NCBI GenBank assembly: GCA_034432375.1
Contig: DAOUCA010000107.1
Coordinates: 109,566 to 173,565 of the forward strand
DNA: 64,000 nt
Reading direction: 5' to 3'
From: JAHBVH01 sp034432375
GTDB lineage: Bacteria > Chloroflexota > Anaerolineae > Caldilineales > Caldilineaceae
Shown: positions 49,843 to 58,598 of the stretch, in pieces
How the letters are laid out: each line of letters begins with the position of its first letter
Numbering within the stretch: the first letter of the stretch is position 1
Translations under genes and position numbers: made by a program
The notes under the pieces: generated by a model
Told to the model about the DNA's origin: nothing
Seen by the model: only the letters and a program-made list of their open reading frames with translations
Databases searched by the model: none

Positions 49843-50550
49843 CTACGTACATTGGGTTAAATCTTGACAAAGCTTTTCGCATAACGTGAATAATTGGGGC
49901 TTCCAGCGATCGTGTAAATGAAGAGGGTCGATCCAATTCATCGAAAGCGGATCGCCGGGGATCGTATTGAGATCAAACGGCGCTTCATCCAACATACGCA
50001 GGTGCATCTCGCGGCTGGAATAGGGCCCAAATTGTTCGTGCGATAGATACAGGGGCGGCACGCGATAGACAGTTTCGTTGCACCAGCGCAGGAGTTCATT
50101 AAAGAAGAGGCGCATGGGATGGTAGCGACGATGAACATTAGGTACCGCCGTCACCAGTTGATGCCAGAAGTTGCCATGGGCAAAGGCGCGTTCGGTGGCC
50201 GGCAAGGGCAATTCATAGAGCACAGTGAGGGTTACCGCCGCGACATCGAGTAGCGCGCGTACGGCCCCTAAATAGCCAATAAAAAATGAGCGCGTCAGGA
50301 CGGCGGCTTTGGCATCGTTGCCCTGTTCCAACCCGTGTCGTTTGCGCGCGTCCTCCATGAGAAACGCATACATCTCCACATCAGCCAAACGCGCACAGAG
50401 GCTTTCGGCTAATACTACACTGGCATGGGGGTGATTCATTTGTACAATTGGTAGCCGATCATCAAAGTGATCATCGAGCTTGATAAAGAAGCTGGGCACC
50501 GGCTGTTCGGATAATTTGTAGGCAGAGCGTTCGTAAAAGCGAGTTTTCAT
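49843..50550 (-). CDS. Conserved hypothetical protein
   Basis: The 235-residue protein has no motif that I recognise. It starts MKTRFYERSAYKLSEQP, has a helical middle (ARLADVEMYAFLMEDARKRH and SFFIGYLGAVRALLDVAAVTL), and tryptophan- and histidine-rich later segments. The pattern of a mainly helical cytosolic protein with scattered histidines might fit a HEPN- or Cthe-type protein, but I do not claim it. The start is the ATG at 50550. It is transcribed after the SpoIIM-like gene. Confidence 0.6.
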   Translation of the reverse strand: MKTRFYERSAYKLSEQPVPSFFIKLDDHFDDRLPIVQMNHPHASVVLAESLCARLADVEMYAFLMEDARKRHGLEQGNDAKAAVLTRSFFIGYLGAVRALLDVAAVTLTVLYELPLPATERAFAHGNFWHQLVTAVPNVHRRYHPMRLFFNELLRWCNETVYRVPPLYLSHEQFGPYSSREMHLRMLDEAPFDLNTIPGDPLSMNWIDPLHLHDRWKPQLFTLCEKLCQDLTQCT

Positions 50551-50600
50551 AATCGTTATTGGTCACTTGTCACTCAATGTCATTGGGTTGGCGGAAAGGA

Positions 50601-50644
50601 GAAGGGATTCAGAATAGAGCATCTTCTCTACTCTGAATCCCTTC
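50601..50644 (-). terminator. Terminator-like 19-bp hairpin at the end of the SpoIIM-like gene
   Basis: On the minus strand GAAGGGATTCAGAGTAGAG pairs with CTCTATTCTGAATCCCTTC across a 6-base loop, with a single G-T pair. The stop codon of the gene lies inside the second arm, so the last residues are coded by the stem. Confidence 0.65.
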
Positions 50645-51643
50645 CCTTCTGAACCCCTGTTCGAATGCGCCTACCGTAGCCATTTGAGGGTAAAAACGCA
50701 GCCGGCCCAGCCAATAGAGATGGAGGGAAAGCCCCGTGCCCAATCCCACTGCCAATTTGACGAACCAAGGCAGGCCGCTTGGGCTGATCAGCCCTTCAAT
50801 GAGGCCGGCACCGAAGAGCAGCGGCACGCAGCCCAAGATGACCGTCACACTCTGCCGGCTGCGTTGAATGAGCAGATCCTTGCGGGTTTGCAGCCCCGGT
50901 CGCACAAGTGCATCGGCCATGTAGAGGCCACAGCCACCGGCCAAAAAGATCACGCTTAGCTCAATAAAGCCGTGGGCAAGGATAAACTCGGCTAGATTGC
51001 CGCTCATGGCGTGGGCCTGTAAGAGGCCAAAGATCCCCCCAAGATTTAACCCATTGTTGGCAATCACCCACAGGGTGAGCAGGCCAAAGGTCATCCCGCC
51101 GGCAAAGGTGAGGAACATCACACGAATGTTATTGGTCAGGATCGTGCTCGCTGCCACACTGCGCATATCCGGCGCAATTTCCGTCCACATCTCCCCCGCT
51201 TCGACTTTTTGCACGAGCGGCGCGACCTCTTCGCCCATAAAAAAGTAAATCGCATCCGGCTGTTGCCAGACACGCATAAAGGCGAGGAGCGCACAAAGCG
51301 TAAACAGCAGAAAGCAAAAGGTAGTGTATGGTAACAAGAGGCGGTATAATACAGGGAATTGCCGTCGATAAAAGTCAATCAATTTGTGGCGATAGAGCGG
51401 CTCCTCGCGATAGATTTGGTTGTGTGTCTGGCTTACCAGCTGATTGAGATAGATGGTGACCCGCTGCTGTGGGAAATCGCGTTGTGCCAAGGCCAGGTCC
51501 GAGGTGGCATTGCGATATAAGCGTCCCAGTTCGCTCAACTCCTCGGGCGAAAGGGCGCGAATATTATTTTTCGTTTTATCCAACAAGCGCTCCAGCTGTT
51601 GCCATGCAGGCCGCCGTTGCGTCAGAAAGAGTTCAAGATTCAT
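50609..51643 (-). CDS. SpoIIM-family membrane protein
   Basis: The protein of about 344 residues starts with a cytosolic helical region (MNLELFLTQRRPAWQQLERLLDK, LYRNATSDLALAQRD) typical of this family. It then has five or so transmembrane segments with the conserved ILTNNIRVMFLTFAGGMTFG and FILAHGFIELSVIFLAGGCGLYMADAL. SpoIIM-like proteins outside spore formers are of unknown role and commonly sit beside RDD-family genes, as here on the opposite strand. The ATG at 51643 is preferred over a start at 51688, which would cross the divergent gene's start. Confidence 0.87.
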   Translation of the reverse strand: MNLELFLTQRRPAWQQLERLLDKTKNNIRALSPEELSELGRLYRNATSDLALAQRDFPQQRVTIYLNQLVSQTHNQIYREEPLYRHKLIDFYRRQFPVLYRLLLPYTTFCFLLFTLCALLAFMRVWQQPDAIYFFMGEEVAPLVQKVEAGEMWTEIAPDMRSVAASTILTNNIRVMFLTFAGGMTFGLLTLWVIANNGLNLGGIFGLLQAHAMSGNLAEFILAHGFIELSVIFLAGGCGLYMADALVRPGLQTRKDLLIQRSRQSVTVILGCVPLLFGAGLIEGLISPSGLPWFVKLAVGLGTGLSLHLYWLGRLRFYPQMATVGAFEQGFRREGIQSREDALF

Positions 51644-51675
51644 AGAATAGTCAAGGATATGAAGGATAATGATGT

Positions 51676-52545
51676 ATGACCGAATCAAACCAATGGTTAC
51701 GCGACGAGTATACCATTGATACCCCCGAAAATGTAAGCTTTGGCTTTGAAGTCGCTGGGATTGGAAGCCGTTTTATTGGTGCACTCATCGACACCGTTAT
51801 TATTACCATTGCGTTGGTCCTGCTAAATCTGATGTTGGGTGTAATCCTAGAGGTGCTGGGGGCAACCGCTGTCGCGAATCCGTTTGCTGTTGTGGACGAG
51901 GATCCCGCTTGGGGGGCTGGCATTGTGATTGCGATTTATGTGTTGCTGAATTTTCTCTTCGTGTCAGGATACTATGTGATCTTTGAGCTGATCTGGAATG
52001 GCCAGACGATTGGCAAACGGGTCGCAAAGATTCGCGTTGTGCGCGTGAATGGCAATCCCGCGGGTTTTCTAGAAATTGTTGTGCGCAATCTCGTACGAAT
52101 GGTTGATTTCCTCCCGACCGCTTATGGTATAGGATTGGTGGTCATGTTTTTCAACCAACATGCGCGGCGGCTCGGCGACTTTGCCGCCGGAACTTTGGTG
52201 ATTAAAGAAGCGCGCCAGGTGACATTAGAGACATTGGGGCAGGCCGGTCTGCACAGTGCCCAGCCGTTAGGGGCTGCTGCGCTGCGTGATAAACCAAGTG
52301 ATGATGCGATTGAAATATGGCGTCAACGCTACCCGAATTTGCGACGATTGACTGCTAGTGACTACGAGTTGATCCGCGAGACGTTGCGCCGCCACGATCG
52401 GGGACAGGTCAATCCCCATGTGCTCTATCGTCTTTCTGATGCCATTGCCCATAAAGTAGCGGCAACGCCACCGCTGCATGATTGGCAGGCAAGTCGGCGT
52501 TTTCTCTACGAGGCTGCCGAGGCCTATCGCTATTTGGTTGAATAG
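51676..52545 (+). CDS. RDD-family membrane protein
   Basis: The 289-residue protein has a first transmembrane segment with the Arg-Phe motif (GIGSRFIGALIDTVIITIAL), a second and third (ILNLMLGVILEVL and VSGYYVIFELI), and the RDD aspartates (WNGQTIGKRVAKIRVVRVNG, RRLGDFAAGTLVI). A cytosolic tail of about 120 residues follows. RDD proteins are thought to be transporters or membrane stabilisers. It is divergent from the SpoIIM-like gene across 32 bases, a common pairing that suggests a shared complex. Confidence 0.88.
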   Translation: MTESNQWLRDEYTIDTPENVSFGFEVAGIGSRFIGALIDTVIITIALVLLNLMLGVILEVLGATAVANPFAVVDEDPAWGAGIVIAIYVLLNFLFVSGYYVIFELIWNGQTIGKRVAKIRVVRVNGNPAGFLEIVVRNLVRMVDFLPTAYGIGLVVMFFNQHARRLGDFAAGTLVIKEARQVTLETLGQAGLHSAQPLGAAALRDKPSDDAIEIWRQRYPNLRRLTASDYELIRETLRRHDRGQVNPHVLYRLSDAIAHKVAATPPLHDWQASRRFLYEAAEAYRYLVE

Positions 52546-52626
52546 CAACGACTGTAGATATCAAGGTGGCCACCGCCGAACTAGTAGTGGCTATCACAAC
52601 CGACCCTATACCCATCGGAGCCAGCA

Positions 52627-53188
52627 ATGGAGCGCCCTGAATCCCCCGTCTACGTCCCCATGATTCGTGATCTACCCCTGGACATGCGTCCACGCGAGCG
52701 TATGCTCTATGCGGGACCCAATGCCCTCAGCACAACCGAACTGCTTGCGATCGTGTTGCGCGGCGGCGTGCCCGGTGAAAATGTGCTGCGTTTGGCAGAA
52801 CGGGCACTGAGCAAATTTGGCGGGTTGCCGGGCTTGGCGCAGGCGACCTTTGAAGAATTGCGTACGGTGCATGGCATTGGCGACGCTAAAGCCGCTGAAA
52901 TCAAAGCCGCGCTCGAACTTGGGAAGCGGCTTTTGGCCGCAGCGCCTCAGGAACGACCGCAAGTGCGCACACCAACCGATATTGCCAATCTGCTGATGCT
53001 GGAGATGGGCTTATTAGAGCAGGAACATCTACGCGTGGTGATGCTCGATACCAAAAATTTTGTCGGGCGGATCCACACGGTCTACGCTGGTAGCCTGAAT
53101 ACAGCCGTGGTGCGCATTGCTGAAGTCTTTCGCGAGCCGATCCGCGCGAACAGTGCTTCGATCATCATCGTCCACAACCACCCCAGCG
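52627..53188 (+). CDS. radC: DNA repair protein RadC, exon 1 (split by a group II intron)
   Basis: Exon 1 codes the first 187 residues and one base more. It includes the helix-hairpin-helix region (PRERMLYAGPNALSTTELLAI, LRTVHGIGDAKAAEIKAALELGKRL) and the first part of the JAB/MPN catalytic motif, ending at HNHPS. Reading on into the intron gives a short false tail ending at 53223. Exon 2 (55599-55744) restores GDPTPSPEDV and the rest, and joining the two keeps the frame. GGAG lies before the ATG. RadC is a JAMM-family protein long linked to repair, though its role in vivo is unclear. Confidence 0.88.
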
Positions 53189-55598
53189 GTGCGCCAAGAA
53201 GCGCATCGATACAATGTTCCTAAGTGGAACCCAGGAAAGGAATGTCCTGCGTGGCTAGGAGGACAGGCGATGCCGACTAGGTTAAGCATGGTCTGAAGCT
53301 CCTCCGACAATGTGGTTACGACTGGTCCTGTCCAGTCGGGAACTGCTAGCCAGAGTCTTGCCAGGGCTACGCAAGAAACCGTTGTTTGAAGCGTCCAAGG
53401 TTGGAACACCCGTACCGCAGCCATGCGGGAAACAACAGGATTAGGGTGTAGTCATCGGACTGACTTTCTCGCTTGGGGCAGTCAGGAACCTCTGTTGGGT
53501 AGAATGCCAACATTCCAGCAGGTATTGAGCATTCCCGGTGACGAGGTCATCAACGAGATGACTTGTGGCGTACAGACGGAGCCTACCGCAAGATGATGAC
53601 GGTATCGATGTGAACTTGGGAACCGTTCTTGGTTCTCTCTCAGAGAGTAGGCAACCTGAAGCCAGAAACCAGGAACGGGGCAGAGCCTTCGTAGTAGTCA
53701 GCGACAGGGAAAGCCTGTCCCAGGGCGAAGGAAGGCAGCCAAGTGTACAGTGCAATCTTCGCAATCGTGAACTAAGCCGGAGGAGGGATGTATGTACCCA
53801 ACAAAGATGGCCGAAAAGCAAGCGAAGCTGGCAGAAACTGCCTTATCCAATCCAGAACACAGATTTCACAATCTGTACGACCTCATGCACTGGCGGTACT
53901 GGATTGAAGAGGCAGCAGCGAAAGTTCTGGCTCGGCCAGGAAGTTCGACGGCAGGCGTTGATGGGAAAACGAGGGTGGACTTTGAGAAGAATTATGCGAC
54001 GGAAATCAGCCGTATCGTAACCGAACTCAAAGACAAAACCTATGCACCACAACCGGTCCGCCGAATGCACATACCCAAAGGTAATGGGAAGACGCGTCCG
54101 CTGGGGATTCCCATCCTCAGAGACCGTATCGTTCAGGAAGCACTACGGGCGATTCTTGACCCGATTTATGAGTCAGACTTCCAGCATCATTCCTATGGGT
54201 TTCGCAAAGGTCGATGCACGATGGACGCCGTGGCAGTGCTCATGCCATTGTTCAATACCCAGGTTAAGCATTACTGGGTCATCGAAGGAGACATCAAGAG
54301 CTACTTTGACAATGTGCATCATCGCAAGCTCATGAAGCTCCTGAGACAACGCATTGCGGATAAGGCACTGCTCGACCTCATCTGGAAGTTTCTCAAAGCT
54401 GGTGTAATGGAGGGACGACTGTTTGCCTGTACGGAAACGGGCGTGCCGCAGGGCGGCGTCATCTCACCGCTGCTCGCCAATGTCTATCTCAATGAGTTTG
54501 ACAAGTGGGCAGAGAGACAATGGCACAACCTGACCCCATATGACCGGCAGCGACGGCGGCAAGCTGGGCTCGGCAACTACACAATGGTGCGGTATGCGGA
54601 CGATTTCGTTATCGTTTCCAACGGCACCAGAGCCGAAGTCGAGCGAACCAAAGAGGCAGTCAGGCGGTTCTTGGCAGAAGAGCTGCACTTGGAACTCTCT
54701 GCGGAAAAGACCTTGATAACCCATGTCAATGATGGCTTTGACTTCCTGGGATTTCACATCCAGCGCTGTAAGCCAGAAGGTCGATGGGTGGTTCATCTCA
54801 GACCAACGGAGAAGAACAAGCAGCGCATCAAGCACCGCATGAAAGAACTCACTTCCAGAAACTGGACTTGGATGGATGAATACACCAGATTAACGGCACT
54901 CAACCGTATCGTCAAAGGCTGGTGCATGTACTATCGGTACACGAGCCTACACAGCGACTTGGAAGAGATTACCCGGTACATCTGGTTCCGCTACCTGCAA
55001 TGGCTGTTACGCAAGCATAAAGGGAGCCGGAAACATCAACTCATCCAGGAGAAAACGGCGGTCATTCACAACAGAACACGCTGGACAGCCACGGTGGCAC
55101 AAGATGGCCAGGCCATTACTGCACACCAGTGGCTACCCACGCCGAAGGAACTGAAGCGGGAGCGTTATCGGTTGAAAGGTCGAGGTGGCTTTGCCCATCC
55201 TTACCTGGAACCTGCGCTTGACACAACAGACAATCCTGAGTGGGAAGGTGGCCCGGCTGAAGTGCTATTCACCGAAGTTATTGGTGCCAGGAGCAGACGG
55301 GGCGAACCACTTGAAATGGCAGAACTCAAACTCAGGCGGAAATTGCGTGACCGATTTACCTGTCAACACTGTGGTAGCCGGGAACACCTGCAAGTACACC
55401 ACGTCGGGCCGGTAACATCGACCTCAATTGACGACCTGATTACGCTCTGTCTCAAGTGCCACCAACAGCAACATCGCCAGAACTAACAACACTTGGCGGA
55501 GAGCCGTGTGAAGGGAAACTTTCACGCACGGTTCGGTGAGAGGGATGGGAGAAACCGCACTTAGCAATAGGTGTATGGCGCTCCTGTCTCTACTCTAT
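53189..55598 (+). mobile_element. Group II intron with RT-maturase-HNH protein, inserted in radC
   Basis: The intron begins with the canonical GTGCG at 53189 and ends with AT at 55598. Domain V is textbook: GAGCCGTGTGAAGGGAAAC then TTTCACGCACGGTTC (55501-55534). A domain VI follows, with a candidate branch A seven bases from the end (CTCTACTCTAT). Joining at 53188|55599 restores GGC-GAT-CCG in the JAMM motif. The HNH-bearing protein in domain IV suits a DNA-targeting intron. The 5' domain I (53189-53791) has no other gene in it. Confidence 0.92.
53792..55486 (+). CDS. ltrA: Group II intron-encoded protein (reverse transcriptase, maturase, HNH endonuclease)
   Basis: The 564-residue protein has the reverse transcriptase motifs PRPLGIPILRDRIVQEA, GVPQGGVISPLLANVYLNEFD and YADD (268-271). 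The maturase domain X follows (LNRIVKGWCMYYRYTS) with a C-terminal HNH zinc domain (CQHCGSREHLQVHHVGP, CLKCHQQQH). All catalytic residues are present, so it should be active. GGAGG lies shortly before the ATG. It helps its own intron to splice and to move into new target sites. Confidence 0.95.
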   Translation: MYPTKMAEKQAKLAETALSNPEHRFHNLYDLMHWRYWIEEAAAKVLARPGSSTAGVDGKTRVDFEKNYATEISRIVTELKDKTYAPQPVRRMHIPKGNGKTRPLGIPILRDRIVQEALRAILDPIYESDFQHHSYGFRKGRCTMDAVAVLMPLFNTQVKHYWVIEGDIKSYFDNVHHRKLMKLLRQRIADKALLDLIWKFLKAGVMEGRLFACTETGVPQGGVISPLLANVYLNEFDKWAERQWHNLTPYDRQRRRQAGLGNYTMVRYADDFVIVSNGTRAEVERTKEAVRRFLAEELHLELSAEKTLITHVNDGFDFLGFHIQRCKPEGRWVVHLRPTEKNKQRIKHRMKELTSRNWTWMDEYTRLTALNRIVKGWCMYYRYTSLHSDLEEITRYIWFRYLQWLLRKHKGSRKHQLIQEKTAVIHNRTRWTATVAQDGQAITAHQWLPTPKELKRERYRLKGRGGFAHPYLEPALDTTDNPEWEGGPAEVLFTEVIGARSRRGEPLEMAELKLRRKLRDRFTCQHCGSREHLQVHHVGPVTSTSIDDLITLCLKCHQQQHRQN

Positions 55599-55744
55599 GC
55601 GATCCGACCCCCAGCCCCGAGGATGTGCGGGTGACTGAAATGATTGTTGAGGCCGGCAAGTTGCTCGATATCGACGTACTCGATCACCTCGTCATTGGGC
55701 GCAACCGCTTTGTGAGTTTGAAAGAGCGCGGGTTGGGGTTTTAA
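55599..55744 (+). CDS. radC: RadC, exon 2
   Basis: This exon codes GDPTPSPEDVRVTEMIVEAGKLLDIDVLDHLVIGRNRFVSLKERGLGF and ends TAA. It supplies the serine and aspartate of the JAMM motif (H-x-H...S-x-x-D), so neither exon alone can be active. Splicing gives a 235-residue RadC of normal length. Without splicing the ribosome would not reach it in frame. Confidence 0.87.
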
Positions 55745-56193
55745 ATAAAGTGATGGTCCAGCTAGTACAGTGTCAGCTTAGTTTTGATGGGTAGTGTGTC
55801 ATTCCTGCGCAGGCAGGAATCCAGCGATATGGACCCCTGCCTGCGCAGGGGTGACAACCCATCAAAACTTACTTGACAATGCACTAGAGTAGTTTCTGAT
55901 CAGGACTTCAGAAACGCTCTAGTTGTTGGATAGGTACCAAATAAATACTAAAAACCTGTTTGACAGATATGGCCAAATCCCCTACGATTAATAACAGATC
56001 GCGCACAAAGGTATCCTATCCCCCCAGCACGATAGATCTCCCATTTCTAGTGTTTCCGTTTAATTTCATCTGATACCACTGCAAGAGGCTAAAACTCAGT
56101 TTTTGCAGTGGCATCACCGCTATCCTGAAATTCTCTGCGCCGATCTCGTTTGCTCGAAAAACGGGTCGCTCGCAATTTTGATTAGGATAGATT
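55745..56193. other. Gene-poor region with a MITE-like element and hairpins
   Basis: The stretch holds a MITE-like element (55762-55887), a CTAGAG...GTTTCTGA / TCAGAAAC...CTCTAG hairpin (55884-55922) and a 9-bp stem CCACTGCAA / TTGCAGTGG (56076-56111). The rest is AT-rich, with no supported frame. Confidence 0.6.
55762..55887. mobile_element. MITE-like element with 34-bp inverted ends
   Basis: CTAGTACAGTGTCA...AGTTTTGATGGGT on the left matches the complement of ACCCATCAAAACTTACTTGACAATGCACTAG on the right. The centre carries CCTGCGCAGGCAGG and CCTGCCTGCGCAGG, a common interspersed palindrome. CTAG at both ends resembles elements mobilised by IS630-type transposases. No transposase is inside. 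Length is 126 bp. Confidence 0.7.
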
Positions 56194-56282
56194 CTTATAG
56201 ACGAATCATTTGAAAGTCATACAGATTACGCTGGCTTTTACCCGGGAGAAGCTGTATGACTTTTAAGGATTTTATCTATTAG
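56194..56282. repeat. 89-bp repeat element, copy 2
   Basis: It has the same length and nearly the same sequence as 37389-37477, starting CTTATAGACGAATCATT and ending GGATTTTATCTATTAG. It lies 100 bases upstream of the Tat-exported lactonase gene. Confidence 0.85.
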
Positions 56283-56381
56283 CTGTTCCCGATATGCGCG
56301 ATTTTGTTGATCTCCCCATTCCTGTTGTCGTTGACATGGCTGTTTTCATTGTTTTCCCACTGTACACAAGGAGGAGTCGAG

Positions 56382-57641
56382 ATGTCGAGTCAAGGTGGAT
56401 TGAGTCGTCGGGATGTCTTTCGTTTGACTGGTTCTGTAGCTGGGGCTGCCAGCATGGTTGCCGTTGCACCCGTCGCTGGCGTCGGTCGCGCCAAGCGCGC
56501 GCTTGCACAAGCGACAGATGAAATGGCCGTAGGGCAGGAAGCGCGCTTTGCTTATGTTGGGTGCTACACACGGGGCGCACCCGGGGGGTGGTCTGCGCTC
56601 GCCAATGTTAACCACCCCGAAGGCGTTGCGGTTTTTTCGGTGGGGGCAGGGATGGGGGATCTCAACTTGGTGCAGACCGTGCCCAGTGACAACCCCTCGT
56701 TTGTCGCCATGCATCCCTCGGGAGATTTTTTGTATGTGCTGAACGAAATCGCCGACTATGAAGGGGAAGCGATGGGGTCATTGGAAGCCTACGCCATTGA
56801 TGATGAGAGCGGCCAGTTGACCCTGATTAATCGTGTCGCTGTTGGTTCGATCCCGGCCCAGCTTGTCGTCGATGCCAATGGTGATTATCTGGCCGTGGCG
56901 ACGTATGTGGGCGGTGCCTTTGAACTGTTTCCGATTGCCGAGGATGGTAGTCTAGGCGAAGCCAGCAGTGTAGCCCAGCAGGAAGGGTCTGGTCCCCATG
57001 CACGCCAGGATGCACCGCACGTTCATTCTGTCGCTTTCGATCCCAGCGGTCAATATCTCGTTGGTTCAGACTTGGGCACAGATCATCTAAAGTCTTTCAC
57101 CTATGCTGATGGCACGTTGGAGGAAGTGAGCGCGTTCATGATTACTGCCGGATCCGGCCCGCGCCATGTTGCCTTTCATCCAAGTGGCGAAATTCTCTAT
57201 GTCATCAGTGAATTGACCGCTACGATCCGGGCGATTGCGTTTGACCCAGAGAGTGGTGAATTTGGCGATGAACTTCAAACCATTTCCACTGTTCCTCAGA
57301 ATTTCCCTGCCGACAAAAGCACAGCCGAGATTTTGGTCCATCCATCTGGTAAATTCCTTTATGGCTCAAATCGCAAATTTGAGGATCATCCCCTGGCAGA
57401 TAGCATTGTCGCTTATAGCATTGACGATAATGGCTTGTTGCGCCTGATCGGTTATACGACGCATGGTATTGGTTTTCCCCGTGGCTTTAGCCTCGATCCG
57501 TCAGGGCGGTGGCTCTATGCAATGGGGCAAAAAAATGATTCGATTGTCCAATTTTACATCGACCCCAATTCTGGTGCGTTGACCCCTACCGGTTTTTCGG
57601 CAACAGCAATGGTGCCTGTCAGTATGGCTTTTAAAGTGTAG
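56382..57641 (+). CDS. Tat-exported lactonase-family beta-propeller (6-phosphogluconolactonase-like)
   Basis: The 419-residue protein begins with a twin-arginine signal (SRRDVFRLTGSVAGAASMVAVAP), so it is exported folded. The body is a seven-bladed propeller with blade patterns such as YVGCYTRGAP, PSGDFLYVLNEI, VVDANGDYLAVATYVGG, GPHARQDAPHVHSVAFDPSG and GPRHVAFHPSGEILYVISEL. These fit the Pgl/lactonase family that opens sugar lactones; whether this exported one does so is unknown. AAGGAGGA precedes the ATG at 56382, much better than a start at 56304. A cytosolic relative lies 2 kb away. Confidence 0.87.
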   Translation: MSSQGGLSRRDVFRLTGSVAGAASMVAVAPVAGVGRAKRALAQATDEMAVGQEARFAYVGCYTRGAPGGWSALANVNHPEGVAVFSVGAGMGDLNLVQTVPSDNPSFVAMHPSGDFLYVLNEIADYEGEAMGSLEAYAIDDESGQLTLINRVAVGSIPAQLVVDANGDYLAVATYVGGAFELFPIAEDGSLGEASSVAQQEGSGPHARQDAPHVHSVAFDPSGQYLVGSDLGTDHLKSFTYADGTLEEVSAFMITAGSGPRHVAFHPSGEILYVISELTATIRAIAFDPESGEFGDELQTISTVPQNFPADKSTAEILVHPSGKFLYGSNRKFEDHPLADSIVAYSIDDNGLLRLIGYTTHGIGFPRGFSLDPSGRWLYAMGQKNDSIVQFYIDPNSGALTPTGFSATAMVPVSMAFKV

Positions 57642-57718
57642 CCCAGCTGACTGTTACTGGCCGCAACGATTGCAAGTGTGAACGAGTGGCCAGTAACAGT
57701 CAGGTAGAATGGCGATCT

Positions 57719-57774
57719 CTGATTTCGATACGACAAAAACAGTCTACTCAACTGGCAATCGACGTAACTCCTAA
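57719..57774 (-). repeat. 75-bp palindromic repeat, partial copy (reverse)
   Basis: On the minus strand it reads TTAGGAGTTACGTCG then GCCAGTTGAGTAG and CGTATCGAAATCAGAG. The far arm has decayed. It ends 18 bases before the SDR start. Confidence 0.6.
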
Positions 57775-57791
57775 ATAAGAAAAGACAAGCC

Positions 57792-58556
57792 ATGAATTTG
57801 AACGAAAAAGTTGTATTGATCACCGGGGCCGGCAGTGGGGTTGGCGCGGCGACAGCGCGTTTGATGGCTGCGGCCGGGGCCAAGATAGCTTGTATGGGGC
57901 TACCAGCGGCCGGAGTAGAGGCGGTTGCCACTGCACTAACCAACGCCGGTCATGCCGCACTTGCCGTCGTGGCCGATGTGGCCGATGCACAAGCGGTAGA
58001 GGCTGCTGTGGCCCAGGTGGTCAACCACTTTGGTCGGCTCGATATTGTGGTGGCTAGTGCCGGGATCCAACTACACCAGGAAGATCAGCATCTGCACGAA
58101 CTGGCTGACGAAGTGTGGGACCGCACCCACAATGTCAACTACCGTGGTGTTTATCTCACTTGTAAACATGGATTGGCGCAAATGGTGCAACAGGGCGAAG
58201 GAGGGGCGATTGTGATCGTTGCCTCGGTGACGGCGCTCAATGGGCGCTCGACCAACCCGGCCTATCTCAGTGGCAAACATGGGCTGCTGGGGTTAAACCG
58301 CTATATTGCCGTGCACTATGCTACGTATGGGATCCGTTGTAATGCCGTCTCCCCGGGCGCGCTGGAGCGAACCCCCAACCATGATCAACACCCGGATCCG
58401 GCAGGGCGCGAGGCGATGTTGCGTGCACGTATTCCTCTCGGTCGGCCGGGCAAACCGGAAGAAATTGCACCAGTGATTGCTTTTCTCTGTACGGACGATG
58501 CTCGGTACATGACGGGGGCCAACGTGGTCGTTGACGGAGGGCTGAATCTAGCGTAA
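57792..58556 (+). CDS. Short-chain dehydrogenase/reductase (SDR)
   Basis: The 254-residue protein has the classical SDR motifs: GAGSGVGAATARLMAA, an aspartate in VVADVADAQ, the NVNYRGVYL segment, and the catalytic serine in IVIVASVTAL with Tyr-x-x-x-Lys in PAYLSGKHG. The C-terminal VVDGGLNLA completes it. It oxidises or reduces a hydroxyl with NAD(P). The substrate is unknown. Lactonase genes on both sides suggest a sugar-lactone pathway; this is context only. Confidence 0.92.
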   Translation: MNLNEKVVLITGAGSGVGAATARLMAAAGAKIACMGLPAAGVEAVATALTNAGHAALAVVADVADAQAVEAAVAQVVNHFGRLDIVVASAGIQLHQEDQHLHELADEVWDRTHNVNYRGVYLTCKHGLAQMVQQGEGGAIVIVASVTALNGRSTNPAYLSGKHGLLGLNRYIAVHYATYGIRCNAVSPGALERTPNHDQHPDPAGREAMLRARIPLGRPGKPEEIAPVIAFLCTDDARYMTGANVVVDGGLNLA

Positions 58557-58598
58557 AATGGAGAAACGCTGCGGTATTTGTGCGACAAGAAGGAAATT

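Noticed and set aside
53189..53223. True C-terminus of a truncated RadC
   Set aside because: The few residues after HNHPSG are intron sequence. Exon 2 downstream restores the family sequence exactly.
53461..53480. EBS1 guide sequence of the intron
   Set aside because: CGCTTGGGG is close to the complement of the exon end CCCCAGCG but has an extra base, so the pairing is not convincing without folding domain I.
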